The notes: generated by a model from the sequence alone, not told the origin. A DNA stretch of 64,000 nucleotides from Burkholderia sp. Bp8963 (GCF_003854275.1 NZ_QTQP01000010.1:124001-188000), one strand, 5' to 3'; positions 36,964 to 47,789 are shown, counted from the stretch's first letter. Program-made: numbers and translations.

Positions 36964-37051
36964 AGGGTCTGTTTACATTTGGAACGGGCATTCCCGTGAA
37001 ATGAACTTTCAATTCGGGCCTGCATGCGCGTTCCCTATGTAAACAGACCCT
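36964..37051. repeat. 88-bp hairpin element with 28-bp inverted repeats
   Basis: Arms 36964-36991 and 37024-37051 are inverted repeats matching at 25 of 28 positions, the outer 15 perfectly (AGGGTCTGTTTACAT). The 32-base centre also folds (CCCG/CGGG and TGAAA/TTTCA). The right arm ends 11 bases before the ATG of the small membrane protein gene. It looks like a MITE or a structured leader; no clear target-site duplication was seen. Confidence 0.8.
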
Positions 37052-37062
37052 AAGGGCGTCGA

Positions 37063-37317
37063 ATGAACTGGTTTGGAATCATCGTTCTGGGAACGGCCGT
37101 CGGGCTGCTCGGCCAGTGGCTGCATCCGTTGCGGCGCGACGGCTGGCCGGGCTGGCGGGCGGCTGTCCTCGTCGGCATCGTCGGCGCGGTTGCGGCGAAG
37201 ATGGCCGGGAATCTCTCAGGACTCTTTTACGACGGCGAGACGCTCGAATGGCCGGTCTGCACCGGCGTCGCGTTCCTTGCCGTGGCCGCGACGGTCGCGC
37301 TGGCGGCGCGTCGCTGA
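37063..37317 (+). CDS. Small membrane protein, GlsB/YeaQ/YmgE-like
   Basis: 84 residues with three hydrophobic segments (about 4-20, 32-48 and 64-81). The Gly-rich pattern VLGTAVGLLGQWL and VLVGIVGAVAAKMAGNL resembles the transglycosylase-associated (YeaQ/YmgE/GlsB) family, often stress-induced, function unclear. An AAGGG site sits seven bases upstream, right at the edge of the 88-bp hairpin. The next gene (aminopeptidase P) starts 16 bases after its stop, so they may be cotranscribed. Confidence 0.75.
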   Translation: MNWFGIIVLGTAVGLLGQWLHPLRRDGWPGWRAAVLVGIVGAVAAKMAGNLSGLFYDGETLEWPVCTGVAFLAVAATVALAARR

Positions 37318-37333
37318 TTGCTCAGGTGAAATC

Positions 37334-39148
37334 ATGAATGCCCGTCTTCCCGAAGCCACGTCGGTGCCGGCTCGTCTCGCGCTGCTACGCGGCGTGATGG
37401 TCCGCGAGAACCTGGCCGCCTATCTCGTGCCGTCCGCCGATCCCCACTTGTCCGAATACCTGCCCGAACGCTGGCAGGCGCGCCGCTGGCTGTCCGGCTT
37501 CACGGGCTCGGTCGGCACGCTCGTCGTCACTGCCGATTTCGCGGGGCTGTGGGTCGACAGCCGCTACTGGGTGCAGGCCGACGCGGAACTGGCCGGCAGC
37601 GGCGTCACGCTGATGAAGATGACGGGCGGGCAGCAGAGTGCGCCGCACGTCGACTGGCTCGCGCAGAACGTGGCGGCAGGCGCGACGGTGGGCGTCGACG
37701 GCGCGGTGCTCGGCGTCGCGGCCGCGCGTGCGCTCACCGCTGCGCTGACCGCGCGCGGCATCGCGCTGCGCACCGATCTCGACCTGCTCGATGCGATCTG
37801 GCCCGAGCGGCCGGGGCTGCCCGGCGACGCGGTGTTCGAGCACGCCGCGCCGCAGGCCGACGCGACGCGTGCGAGCAAGCTCGCCGAGGTGCGACGCGCG
37901 ATGCATGCGCAGGGTGCGCAATGGCATTTCGTGTCGACACTCGACGATCTCGCGTGGCTGTTCAACCTGCGCGGCGCGGACGTCAATTTCAACCCGGTAT
38001 TCGTTGCGCACGCAATGATCGGCGCCGATCGCGCGACGCTGTTCGTGGCCGACGGCAAGGTGCCGCCCGCGCTCGCCGCGTCGCTCGCGCAGGACGGCGT
38101 CGACGTGCGGCCGTACGACGCCGCGCGCGCGGCGCTCGCCGCGCTGCCCGACGGCGCGACGCTGCTGATCGATCCGCGCCGCGTGACCTACGGCACGCTC
38201 GAGGCTGTGCCGTCCGGCGTGAAGCTGATCGAGGCCGTCAATCCGTCGACGTTCGCGAAATCGCGCAAGACGCCCGCCGAGATCGAGCATGTGCGCGTGA
38301 CGATGGAGCACGATGGCGCTGCGCTCGCCGAATTCTTCGCGTGGTTCGAGCAGGCGGTGAACCGCGAGCCGATCACCGAACTGACGATCGACGAAAAGCT
38401 CACTGCCGCCCGCGCCCGGCGTCCCGGCTACGTGTCGCCGAGCTTCGCGACGATCGCCGGCTTCAACGCAAACGGCGCGATGCCGCATTACCGCGCGACG
38501 GCCGAATCGCATGCGGCGATCGCCGGCGACGGCCTGCTGCTGGTCGATTCCGGCGGCCAGTACGTGAGCGGCACGACCGACATTACGCGCGTCGTGCCGG
38601 TCGGCACGGTCAGCGACCTGCAGCGGCGCGACTTCACGATCGTGCTGAAGTCGATGATGGCGCTGTCGCGCACGCGCTTTCCGCGCGGCATCCGCTCGCC
38701 GATGCTCGACGCGATCGCGCGCGCGCCGATGTGGTCGGCCGGGCTCGACTACGGCCACGGCACCGGCCACGGCGTCGGCTATTTCCTGAACGTGCACGAA
38801 GGCCCGCAGGTGATTTCGCACTACGCACCGGCCGAGCCGTACACCGCGATGGAAGAGGGGATGATCACGTCGATCGAGCCGGGCGTGTACCGGCCCGGGA
38901 AGTGGGGCATCCGGATCGAGAACCTGGTCGTCAACCGGGCGGCCGGCCAGACCGAGTTCGGCGACTTCCTCGCGTTCGAGACGCTCACGCTTTGCCCGAT
39001 CGATACGCGTTGCGTGCTGGTCGAGATGCTGCACGAGGAAGAGCGCGCGTGGCTCAATGCGTACCATGCGACGGTGCGCGAGCGCGTCGGCCGGCACGTG
39101 AGCGGCGAAGCGAAGGCATGGCTGGAGGCGCGCACGCAGCCGATCTGA
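37334..39148 (+). CDS. M24 family Xaa-Pro aminopeptidase
   Basis: 604 residues, the long three-domain form of aminopeptidase P. Two N-terminal creatinase-like domains are followed by the pita-bread catalytic domain, with metal ligands in DSGGQYVSGTTDITR (two Asp), GHGTGHGVG (His), TSIEPGVY (Glu) and IRIENLVV (Glu). It removes N-terminal residues preceding proline, using manganese, in the cytosol. The ATG at 37334 has AGGTGAA upstream. Confidence 0.93.
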   Translation: MNARLPEATSVPARLALLRGVMVRENLAAYLVPSADPHLSEYLPERWQARRWLSGFTGSVGTLVVTADFAGLWVDSRYWVQADAELAGSGVTLMKMTGGQQSAPHVDWLAQNVAAGATVGVDGAVLGVAAARALTAALTARGIALRTDLDLLDAIWPERPGLPGDAVFEHAAPQADATRASKLAEVRRAMHAQGAQWHFVSTLDDLAWLFNLRGADVNFNPVFVAHAMIGADRATLFVADGKVPPALAASLAQDGVDVRPYDAARAALAALPDGATLLIDPRRVTYGTLEAVPSGVKLIEAVNPSTFAKSRKTPAEIEHVRVTMEHDGAALAEFFAWFEQAVNREPITELTIDEKLTAARARRPGYVSPSFATIAGFNANGAMPHYRATAESHAAIAGDGLLLVDSGGQYVSGTTDITRVVPVGTVSDLQRRDFTIVLKSMMALSRTRFPRGIRSPMLDAIARAPMWSAGLDYGHGTGHGVGYFLNVHEGPQVISHYAPAEPYTAMEEGMITSIEPGVYRPGKWGIRIENLVVNRAAGQTEFGDFLAFETLTLCPIDTRCVLVEMLHEEERAWLNAYHATVRERVGRHVSGEAKAWLEARTQPI

Positions 39149-39328
39149 TGCGGGGCGTTACTCGGCTACCGGACGATGGTCGTGTCCGACCTGCATACGA
39201 CGAACGAGCGCGCACCGGTTCGCCGCGCAGATCGTCGCGCCTCACCATTTCACTTGGGCAAGCAGCACGTTGTCGGGCAACGCGGTGACGCCGCGTCCGC
39301 TCGCCGACGTGCTTGCGACGGAGTTTGC

Positions 39329-39952
39329 ATGACGATCAAGGCAGTCGTGTTCGATTTCGGCGGGGTGCTGATCGACTGGAGCCCCGACTATCTGTACAGC
39401 AAGCTGATTCCCGACGACGACGAGCGCCGTTGGTTCCTGACGCACGTGTGCGGGATGGACTGGGTGATCAAGCAGGACGGCGGGCAGACGATCGAGGAAG
39501 GCACGGCAGAACGCGTCGCGAAGTATCCGGAACACGACGCGCTGATCCGCGCGTTCTACACGCGCTGGCACGAGATGATCGGTGGCGTGCTCGCGGACGG
39601 CGAGGCGCTCGTCGACCGGCTCGACGCGCAGCGGATGCCGATCTTCGGGCTCACGAACTGGTCGGCGCAGACGTTCCCGTATGCGTGGGAGCACTTCCCG
39701 GTGTTGCGGCGCTTCAAGGAGATCGTCGTGTCGGGCCGCGTGAAGCTCGTGAAGCCCGACCCGGCGATCTACCACGAGATGCACGCGCGGATCGAACCGC
39801 ATCTGCCGGGCATCGCGCCGCACGAAATCGTGTTCATCGACGACAACGCAAAGAACGCCGCCGCCGCGACGGCGCTCGGCTGGCACGGCATTCACCACAC
39901 GAGCGGCGCGGCCACCGAGGCGCGGCTGCGCGAACTGGGCGCGCTCGCGTAG
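39329..39952 (+). CDS. HAD-superfamily hydrolase
   Basis: 207 residues. Motif I is VVFDFGGVLIDW (nucleophile Asp9, acid Asp replaced by Gly at +2, as in YihX-like enzymes where the motif reads DFGGV), motif II is FGLTNWSAQ, motif III includes the Lys of VKPDPAIY, and motif IV is IVFIDDNAKN. It is likely a sugar-phosphate phosphatase of the YihX/2-haloacid dehalogenase-like group. ACGGAG supports the ATG at 39329. A terminator follows. Confidence 0.88.
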   Translation: MTIKAVVFDFGGVLIDWSPDYLYSKLIPDDDERRWFLTHVCGMDWVIKQDGGQTIEEGTAERVAKYPEHDALIRAFYTRWHEMIGGVLADGEALVDRLDAQRMPIFGLTNWSAQTFPYAWEHFPVLRRFKEIVVSGRVKLVKPDPAIYHEMHARIEPHLPGIAPHEIVFIDDNAKNAAAATALGWHGIHHTSGAATEARLRELGALA

Positions 39953-39972
39953 GCGCGGGGCGGCCCTCAGAT

Positions 39973-40000
39973 AAAAAAACGGGCCACTGGCCCGCTTTTT
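39973..40000. terminator. Bidirectional terminator between HAD gene and ettA
   Basis: CGGGCC (39980-39985) pairs with GGCCCG (39989-39994), with seven A's before and five T's after, in the gap of two convergent genes. Confidence 0.9.
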
Positions 40001-40003
40001 CGT

Positions 40004-41671
<1,668 letters not shown>

Positions 41672-41798
41672 GTGCTTGAGAAAGTCAAAAGTTGAAGCCG
41701 CCGCGGTGCGGGCACGCGTCGCGGCGTCGGGTGATTCGGTCCGGAGAGTGCCGCAGGTCTTGCGGCAGGAGCGCCGCGTGTCGGCGGCGCGAGCGGCT

Positions 41799-41804
41799 AT
41801 TGTA
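41799..41804 (-). promoter_or_regulatory. -10-like hexamer upstream of ettA
   Basis: TACAAT on the minus strand, 128 bases before the ettA start, standing out from GC-rich surroundings. No convincing -35 was seen. Confidence 0.4.
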
Positions 41805-41959
41805 CTGCGGCGCTGGCCGCCACTGGCGCGGCGCGTGGCCGCTCGGGCCGCTCGGGTCGCTTGGCGCCGCCGCGCCCGGGCTCACAGCCACTCGACGCCG
41901 CCGCCGTGCCCCGAGCACGTGCCGCGCCGATGGCGGCTGAAGCTGTATGTGCCGCCGCG

Positions 41960-42877
41960 TCAGGTCGCGCCGGCCATCGCCGCCGCGCCGTCGACCTGCG
42001 CGGCGGCGAGAATCCAGCGGCGGAACGCGGTGACCTTCGGCCGTTCCGCATGATGCGCCGGATAGACGAGGTAGTACGCGAAATCGTCGAGCCATGCGAC
42101 GTCGGCGAGCTGCACGAGCCGGCCGCTCGTGAGTTGGTCGCGCACCATCGCGGCCGGCAGCAGCCCGGCGCCCTGGCCGGCGAGGATCGCCTGCAGCAGC
42201 AGGCCCGAATCGTCGAACGCGGGTCCGCGCGGCGGGCCGAAATCGTCGATCCGCTGCGCGTCGAACCAGATGTGCCAGCCCTTGCGCTCGGCGTCGTGCA
42301 GGTGCGGCCAGCCGACGAGATCGGCCGGCGTCGCCGGCATGCCGAGCTGCGCGACGAGTTCGGGCGACGCGAGCGCGACGATCTCGACCGTCAGCAGCCG
42401 TTCGCTGCACAGCCCGACGTAGCGCCCGAGGCCGTGGCGGATCGCGACGTCGACGCCGTCGCGTGCGAAGTCCGCGAGCGCGTGGCTCGCAACGATCTGC
42501 AAGTCGACGTCCGGACATGCGTGCCGGAACTGCGTGAGGCGTGGCACGAGCCACGCGGACGCGAAGAACGGCGTGACGCTCACCGTCAGCACGCCGCTGT
42601 CGGCGGCGCCCGATACGCGCTGCGATGCGTCGGCGATCTGGCGGAACGCGTTGCGCACGGGCGGGAGATAGTCGCGGCCGGCGGCGGTGAGCAGAATCCC
42701 GCGGTTCACCCGCTCGAACAGCAGCACGCCGAGATGCGACTCGAGCGTGCGGATCATCTGGCTCACCGCGCCGGGCGTGACCGACAGCTCTTCGGCCGCG
42801 GACTTCACCGACAGGTGGCGGGCGGCCGCCTCGAACGCGCGCAACGCGTTGAGCGGCGGCAGGCGGGAACGGTTCAT
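41960..42877 (-). CDS. LysR-family regulator (GcvA-like)
   Basis: 305 residues. The N-terminal helix-turn-helix (LNALRAFEAAARHLSVKSAA, then PGAVSQMIRTLE) and the periplasmic-binding-like C-terminal domain match the GcvA subgroup of LysR regulators. It is divergent from an MFS gene with a 197-base gap containing a 13-bp palindrome of T-N11-A type. It most likely controls that transporter in response to a small ligand, possibly the transported compound. Confidence 0.93.
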   Translation of the reverse strand: MNRSRLPPLNALRAFEAAARHLSVKSAAEELSVTPGAVSQMIRTLESHLGVLLFERVNRGILLTAAGRDYLPPVRNAFRQIADASQRVSGAADSGVLTVSVTPFFASAWLVPRLTQFRHACPDVDLQIVASHALADFARDGVDVAIRHGLGRYVGLCSERLLTVEIVALASPELVAQLGMPATPADLVGWPHLHDAERKGWHIWFDAQRIDDFGPPRGPAFDDSGLLLQAILAGQGAGLLPAAMVRDQLTSGRLVQLADVAWLDDFAYYLVYPAHHAERPKVTAFRRWILAAAQVDGAAAMAGAT

Positions 42878-42997
42878 TCAGTTTTTCTAAAGCGAAAGGC
42901 CGACGAAATATCGTTTGAGACGAGCGGGGCGCCCGAGTAACGTAGTTGCCACGAATCGTATCGCTGCCGGCGGCTGATGGCGGCCGGTACGATCAAC

Positions 42998-43010
42998 ATA
43001 GTTCAACTAT
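42998..43010. promoter_or_regulatory. Candidate LysR operator
   Basis: ATAGTTCAACTAT is a perfect 13-bp palindrome with the T-N-A spacing of LysR boxes, 65 bases upstream of the MFS start and within the divergent gap. Confidence 0.5.
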
Positions 43011-43074
43011 ATCCACGAGGCAATCCGGATGCCGCCTGTTGCTGCGCCGGAATGGACCTGAGAGGAGCATCGTC

Positions 43075-44361
43075 ATGAACCGCCCGGGCGCGTCGCGCCA
43101 TTTCTATGGCTGGTACGTGGTCGCCGCCGCATTCGCCGTGACGTTCGTCGGTTTCGGCAGCGCGTACACGTTCAGCGCCTTCGTCGAATCGCTGCAACGG
43201 GATTTCGCCGCGTCCCGGGGCCAGATCTCGCTCGTGTTTTCGTTTGCGGGCTTCCTGTATTTCGGCTTCGGAATCGTCAGCGGGCCGCTCGCCGACCGTT
43301 TCGGCTCGCGGCGGCTCGCGGTCACCGGGATGCTGCTGACGGCCGCCGGGCTCGCGGCCGCCGGGGCCGCGCATTCGCTGCTGCAGGTCTATGCCGCATA
43401 CGGGCTCGGTGTCGGGTTCGGCGTCGGCTGCGCGTACGTGCCGGCCGTCGGCGCGGTGCAGCGCTGGTTCGTGCGGCGGCGCGGCTTCGCGTCGGGGCTC
43501 GCGGTCGCGGGCATCGGCGTCGGCACGCTCGTGATGCCGCCGCTCGCGTCCGCGCTGATCGCGCACGTCGGCTGGCGCGGCGCGTACTGGACGCTGGCGG
43601 GGCTGGCGGTCGTGCTCGGCGCGGGGATGTCGCTGCTGATCGAAAACGATCCGCGCGGACGCGGGCTGCTGCCGGATGGGGACCTGGGGGCCGGCCATCC
43701 GGGGGCCGGCCATCCGGGGGCCGGCCATCCGGCGGCAGGCGAGCATGCCGCACGAGCACCCGCCGGCGCGACCGTCCGCGAGGCCGTGATGTCGCGGCCG
43801 TTCGCGAGCCTCTATGCGGCATGCCTCGTATGCTCGTTCGGCGTGTTCGTGCCGTTCGTGCATCTCGTGCCGTACGCGCTCGATCACGGCGTGAAGCCCG
43901 CGGCGGCCGTGCTGCTGCTCGGCGCGATCGGCGTCGGCAGCACGGCGGGCCGGTTCTTGCTCGGCGGGCTTGCCGATCGCTTCGGCCGCCGCGCGTCGCT
44001 GCTTGCGATGTTCGCCGGCATGGCGGCGGCGCTCGTCGCGTGGGCAGGCGCGGGCGATTTCACGACACTCGCCGCGTTCGCACTCGTATTCGGCGTGTTC
44101 TACGGCGGCTGGGTCGCCGTGCTGCCGGCCGTCGTGATGGACTATTTCGGCGGCCGCAACGTAAGCGGGATCATCGGCGTGCTCTACACGAGCATCGCGT
44201 TCGGCACGCTGATCGGGCCGGCTGCCGCGGGCTTCATCTACGATGCCGGCGGCGGGTATCTGGTGCCGATTCTCGCCAGCGCCGCCGCGAACGCGATCGC
44301 GTTCGCGATCGTCGCAGTCAGCGGGCGCGCGCCGGTGGCCGTATGTGCGACGGGCGGATAG
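43075..44361 (+). CDS. MFS transporter (monocarboxylate-porter-like)
   Basis: 428 residues with about twelve membrane helices. The block SGPLADRFGSRRLAVTGML is MFS motif A, and the second-half equivalent is LGGLADRFGRRASLLA. Similarity in pattern is to the monocarboxylate/oxalate-type MFS group. GAGAGGAGC precedes the ATG at 43075. The central cytosolic loop carries three repeats of GAGHP from 15-bp DNA repeats. Divergence from a LysR gene suggests ligand-controlled expression; substrate unknown. Confidence 0.88.
   Translation: MNRPGASRHFYGWYVVAAAFAVTFVGFGSAYTFSAFVESLQRDFAASRGQISLVFSFAGFLYFGFGIVSGPLADRFGSRRLAVTGMLLTAAGLAAAGAAHSLLQVYAAYGLGVGFGVGCAYVPAVGAVQRWFVRRRGFASGLAVAGIGVGTLVMPPLASALIAHVGWRGAYWTLAGLAVVLGAGMSLLIENDPRGRGLLPDGDLGAGHPGAGHPGAGHPAAGEHAARAPAGATVREAVMSRPFASLYAACLVCSFGVFVPFVHLVPYALDHGVKPAAAVLLLGAIGVGSTAGRFLLGGLADRFGRRASLLAMFAGMAAALVAWAGAGDFTTLAAFALVFGVFYGGWVAVLPAVVMDYFGGRNVSGIIGVLYTSIAFGTLIGPAAAGFIYDAGGGYLVPILASAAANAIAFAIVAVSGRAPVAVCATGG
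43686..43730. repeat. Three perfect 15-bp repeats inside the MFS gene
   Basis: GGGGGCCGGCCATCC occurs three times in tandem and encodes GAGHP units in the central loop. Copy-number change would not shift the frame. Confidence 0.9.
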
Positions 44362-44822
44362 GCGTTTCGCCCGATATCCCGAGGCCGTGAAAAACTGCTT
44401 CTGCGAGAATGGCGGGCGATCGTGCCCGCCAGGTGGCGCGACGAGATGGCGCGCGGCAACGCGTGACGCGCTGCCGGACGGCGCGATTGTTGTATCGATT
44501 CGCGTCGATGCAACAAGTGGTTCCATCGAAATTCATCAATTGGTTCTTAGTGAAGAACCGTTTGATGCTTACACTCCTTCGCTCGAAGGTGGTTCCCCAA
44601 TACGCTGACGGAAAGGGCGCCGCGATGCGCCTGCACACGTGCAACGCATCGCTCCCGCAGATTCGCAGATCTGCATGGCGCGCCTGCCCGAGCGGCCGCG
44701 GACCCGGCACCAGAGCGACGTGCGACGCACGTCCTGCCGCGTCCGGTTCGAGAACGACAATCCCCGGCGCCACCTTCACGCGACACCCGGTCGAACCGGA
44801 ACCGTTTTTTGGAGAGAGACAC
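44362..44822 (+). other. Long upstream region of gabP with several hairpins
   Basis: 461 bases without a convincing gene. Hairpins seen: GGCGGGC (44411-44417)/GCCCGCC (44424-44430), which may end the MFS transcript; GGTTCTT (44542-44548)/AAGAACC (44553-44559); and CCTTCG/CGAAGG near 44576-44589. The middle part (44480-44600) is AT-rich. It presumably holds the gabP promoter and a structured leader. Confidence 0.6.
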
Positions 44823-46214
44823 ATGAATGGTAGTAAGACAGGCCTCGGCACCGGCCTGAAGCAGCGCCACGTGACAATGATGTCGATTGCGGGCGTGATC
44901 GGCGCGGGGCTGTTCGTCGGCTCCGGCCATGCGATCGCGGAAGCCGGCCCGGCATCGATACTCGCGTATGCGATCGCGGGCGTGCTGGTCGTGCTGGTGA
45001 TGCGCATGCTCGGCGAGATGGCCGTCGCCCATCCTGACAGCGGTTCGTTCTCCACCTATGCCGATCGCGCGATCGGCCACTGGGCCGGCTTCTCGATCGG
45101 CTGGCTGTACTGGTGGTTCTGGGTGCTCGTGATCCCGATCGAGGCGACCGCCGCCGCGACCATCCTCAATGCGTGGTTCCCCGGCGTCGCGACCTGGATC
45201 TTCGCGCTCGGCATTACGCTGCTGCTGACGATAACCAACCTCTTCTCCGTCAAGAACTACGGTGAATTCGAATTCTGGTTCGCGCTGATCAAGGTCGTCG
45301 CGATCGTCGTGTTCCTGTGCATCGGCGGCGCGGCCATCGTCGGCATCGTGCCCGCGCCGGCCGTATCGGGCGTGTCGAACCTGTTTGCGCACCACGGCTT
45401 CATGCCGAACGGCCCCGGCGCGGTGCTCGCGGCGATGCTGACGACGATGTTCTCGTTCCTCGGCACCGAGATCGTGACGATCGCGGCCGCCGAATCGGAC
45501 AACCCGCAACGTCAGATCGTGCGCGCGACCAACTCGGTGATCTGGCGCATCACGCTGTTCTATCTCGGCTCGATCCTCATCGTCGCGGCCATCGTGCCGT
45601 GGGACGACCCGCTGCTGCCGAAGCACGGCTCGTATCAGCGCGCGATGGAACTGATCGGCGTTCCGAATGCAAAGGCGATCATCGACGTGATCGTGCTCGT
45701 GTCGGTGGCGAGCTGCCTGAACTCGGCGCTGTACACGGCGTCGCGGATGCTGTTCTCGCTGTCGAAGCGCAAGGACGCGCCGGCCTTCCTGCATCGCACG
45801 GATTCGACCGGCACGCCGCGCGCGGCCGTGCTCGCGTCGACCGCGTTCGGTTTCGTGACGGTAATCGCGAACTACCTGATGCCCGAGCAGGTGTTCGGCT
45901 TCCTGCTCGCGACGTCGGGTGCGATCGCGCTGCTCGTGTACCTCGTGATCGCGATCTCGCAGTTGCGGATGCGCCGCACGCTCGAGGTGACCGGTGCGGA
46001 TCTGACGCTGCGGATGTGGATGTTCCCGTGGCTCACGTGGGCGGTGATCCTGTTCATCTGCGGCACGCTGACCGTGATGCTCGTGAGCGAGGATCACCGG
46101 ATGGAAGTCGGCGCTACGGCCGTGCTCGCGCTGATCGTGCTGTTCGCGTCGTGGCTGAACAAGCGTAGCCGCGATGCGCAGGCGAGCGCGGGGCGGCGCG
46201 TGTCGGCGACGTGA
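44823..46214 (+). CDS. gabP: GABA permease (GabP-like, APC superfamily)
   Basis: 463 residues with about twelve membrane helices. The N-terminal GLKQRHVTMMSIAGVIGAGLF and the long identities with E. coli GabP in SGSFSTYADRAIGHWAG, GWLYWWFWVLVIPIEA and FSVKNYGEFEFW make GABA permease the best call. It brings in 4-aminobutyrate with protons; related members also take other omega-amino acids. GGAGAGAGAC precedes the ATG at 44823. A terminator lies 66 bases after the stop. Confidence 0.88.
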   Translation: MNGSKTGLGTGLKQRHVTMMSIAGVIGAGLFVGSGHAIAEAGPASILAYAIAGVLVVLVMRMLGEMAVAHPDSGSFSTYADRAIGHWAGFSIGWLYWWFWVLVIPIEATAAATILNAWFPGVATWIFALGITLLLTITNLFSVKNYGEFEFWFALIKVVAIVVFLCIGGAAIVGIVPAPAVSGVSNLFAHHGFMPNGPGAVLAAMLTTMFSFLGTEIVTIAAAESDNPQRQIVRATNSVIWRITLFYLGSILIVAAIVPWDDPLLPKHGSYQRAMELIGVPNAKAIIDVIVLVSVASCLNSALYTASRMLFSLSKRKDAPAFLHRTDSTGTPRAAVLASTAFGFVTVIANYLMPEQVFGFLLATSGAIALLVYLVIAISQLRMRRTLEVTGADLTLRMWMFPWLTWAVILFICGTLTVMLVSEDHRMEVGATAVLALIVLFASWLNKRSRDAQASAGRRVSAT

Positions 46215-46280
46215 TGAAGTGACGCGATGGCGGTGGGCGTGAGCGCTTGCCGCCTGCTGACGTGAGAAATCTCGCCATGA

Positions 46281-46319
46281 AAAATGGCCTGACTGGCAAT
46301 GCTGGTCAGGCCATTTTTT
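46281..46319 (+). terminator. Intrinsic terminator after gabP
   Basis: AAAATGGCCTGAC (46281-46293) pairs with GTCAGGCCATTTT (46305-46317), followed by more T's. A strong 13-bp stem; the flanking A-run makes it usable from both sides. Confidence 0.92.
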
Positions 46320-46324
46320 AATGG

Positions 46325-46340
46325 TAGCAGTGCACTGCTA
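46325..46340. repeat. 16-bp perfect palindrome
   Basis: TAGCAGTGCACTGCTA reads the same on both strands. It lies just beyond the gabP terminator in AT-rich DNA, so it is not an obvious operator for either gene. Confidence 0.8.
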
Positions 46341-46573
46341 GTGATCCCCGATACAGGTCCGCAAGCACTATTTCTATCGTCTGACAAAAGCCACGAGATG
46401 AGTCATTGCAGCAGACTCCGGATGTAGCCCCCGCAGAATCGTGGAGCGTGCCGAATTATCTGGCAGATAAACAACGAGTTCGTCGTCGAATACACAATAG
46501 CGCGCAGCAAATCGAGTTCCGTTATGTTCGACGGAAATTTCTTCTACCGTCTCTACTCCATCGCATCTTGAAA

Positions 46574-46608
46574 GTAAAAAAGCCCTTGATGAACGGCATC
46601 AAGGGCTT
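46574..46608 (-). terminator. Intrinsic terminator of ychF
   Basis: AAGCCCTTGAT (46580-46590) pairs with ATCAAGGGCTT (46598-46608). Read leftward the stem is followed by TTTTTTAC, so it ends the ychF transcript about 90 bases after its stop codon. Confidence 0.88.
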
Positions 46609-46694
46609 GAGACGGATGTATGTCGGAACAGTTCAGTGAAGTCTTATCCGATACGCAATGATGTCTCTGTATATATAGCGAATAACGACGCGGA

Positions 46695-47789
46695 TCAGAC
46701 GTTGAACAGGAAGTTCATCACGTCGCCATCGTGCACGACATATTCCTTCCCTTCCGCGCGCATCTTGCCGGCTTCCTTCGCACCCTGTTCACCCTTGTAC
46801 GTGATGAAGTCGTCGAACGCGATCGTCTGCGCGCGGATGAAGCCGCGCTCGAAGTCGGTGTGGATCACGCCGGCCGCCTGCGGCGCCGTGTCGCCGATAT
46901 GAATCGTCCACGCGCGCACTTCCTTCACGCCCGCGGTGAAGTACGTCTGCAGGCCGAGCAGCTTGAAGCCAGCGCGGATCACACGGTCGAGACCCGGCTC
47001 GGCCATGCCCATGTCGGCGAGGAACGCTTCCTTGTCCGCGTCGTCGAGATCGGCGATTTCCGCTTCGATCGCCGCGCACACCGCGACCACCGGCGAGTTC
47101 TCGCTTTCCGCGTACTTGCGCACCGCGTCGAGGTGCGGGTTGTTCTCGAAACCGTCGTCCTTCACGTTCGCGACATACATCGCCGGCTTCGCGGTGATCA
47201 GGCAGAACGGCTTGAGCAGCGCCTGCTCGTCGTCCGACAGCGCGAGGCCGCGCACGGCCTTGCCCTGGTCGAGATGCGCACGCACCTTCTCGAGCACCGC
47301 GGCGAGCATCACCGCTTCCTTGTCGTTGCCCGACTTCGCGGCCTTCGAGTAGCGCGTGAGCGCCTTCTCGACGGTACCGAGGTCGGCGAGCGCGAGTTCG
47401 GTGTTGATCACTTCGATGTCGTCGATCGGGCTCACCTTGCCGGCGACGTGGATCACGTTGTCGTCCTCGAAGCAGCGCACGACGTGCGTGATCGCGTCGG
47501 TTTCGCGAATGTTCGCGAGGAACTGGTTGCCGAGGCCTTCGCCCTTGCTCGCGCCCGCGACGAGGCCCGCGATGTCGACGAACTCGACGACGGCCGGCAC
47601 GATGCGCTCGGGGTTGATGATCTCGGCGAGCGCCTTCAGGCGCGTATCCGGCACTTCGACGATGCCGACGTTCGGCTCGATCGTGCAGAACGGGTAGTTC
47701 TCGGCGGCGATGCCGGCCTTGGTCAGCGCATTGAACAGGGTGGACTTGCCGACGTTGGGCAAGCCGACGATGCCGCATTTGAGGCTCAT
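46695..47789 (-). CDS. ychF: YchF (OLA1-type) P-loop ATPase
   Basis: 364 residues. The OBG-family G domain shows G1 [14 protein letters not shown] and G3 [17 protein letters not shown]; the NKxD motif is replaced (the [10 protein letters not shown] segment with NVKDDG), in line with its known preference for ATP. A C-terminal TGS domain ends the protein. It is a universally conserved ribosome-associated factor linked to stress responses. The ATG at 47789 has AGGA upstream. Confidence 0.96.
   Translation of the reverse strand: MSLKCGIVGLPNVGKSTLFNALTKAGIAAENYPFCTIEPNVGIVEVPDTRLKALAEIINPERIVPAVVEFVDIAGLVAGASKGEGLGNQFLANIRETDAITHVVRCFEDDNVIHVAGKVSPIDDIEVINTELALADLGTVEKALTRYSKAAKSGNDKEAVMLAAVLEKVRAHLDQGKAVRGLALSDDEQALLKPFCLITAKPAMYVANVKDDGFENNPHLDAVRKYAESENSPVVAVCAAIEAEIADLDDADKEAFLADMGMAEPGLDRVIRAGFKLLGLQTYFTAGVKEVRAWTIHIGDTAPQAAGVIHTDFERGFIRAQTIAFDDFITYKGEQGAKEAGKMRAEGKEYVVHDGDVMNFLFNV

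Larger units (their letters stand above)
46215..46694. other. Intergenic region between gabP and ychF
   Basis: 480 bases between convergent genes. It contains the gabP terminator, a perfect 16-bp palindrome (46325-46340), about 230 bases of unusually AT-rich DNA with no recognised gene, and the leftward ychF terminator (46574-46608). A 77-codon open frame at 46406-46639 has no initiation site and runs through that terminator. Confidence 0.65.

Noticed and set aside
46406..46639. 77-codon rightward frame in the gabP-ychF gap
   Set aside because: No ribosome-binding site, unusual composition and it runs through the ychF terminator hairpin.
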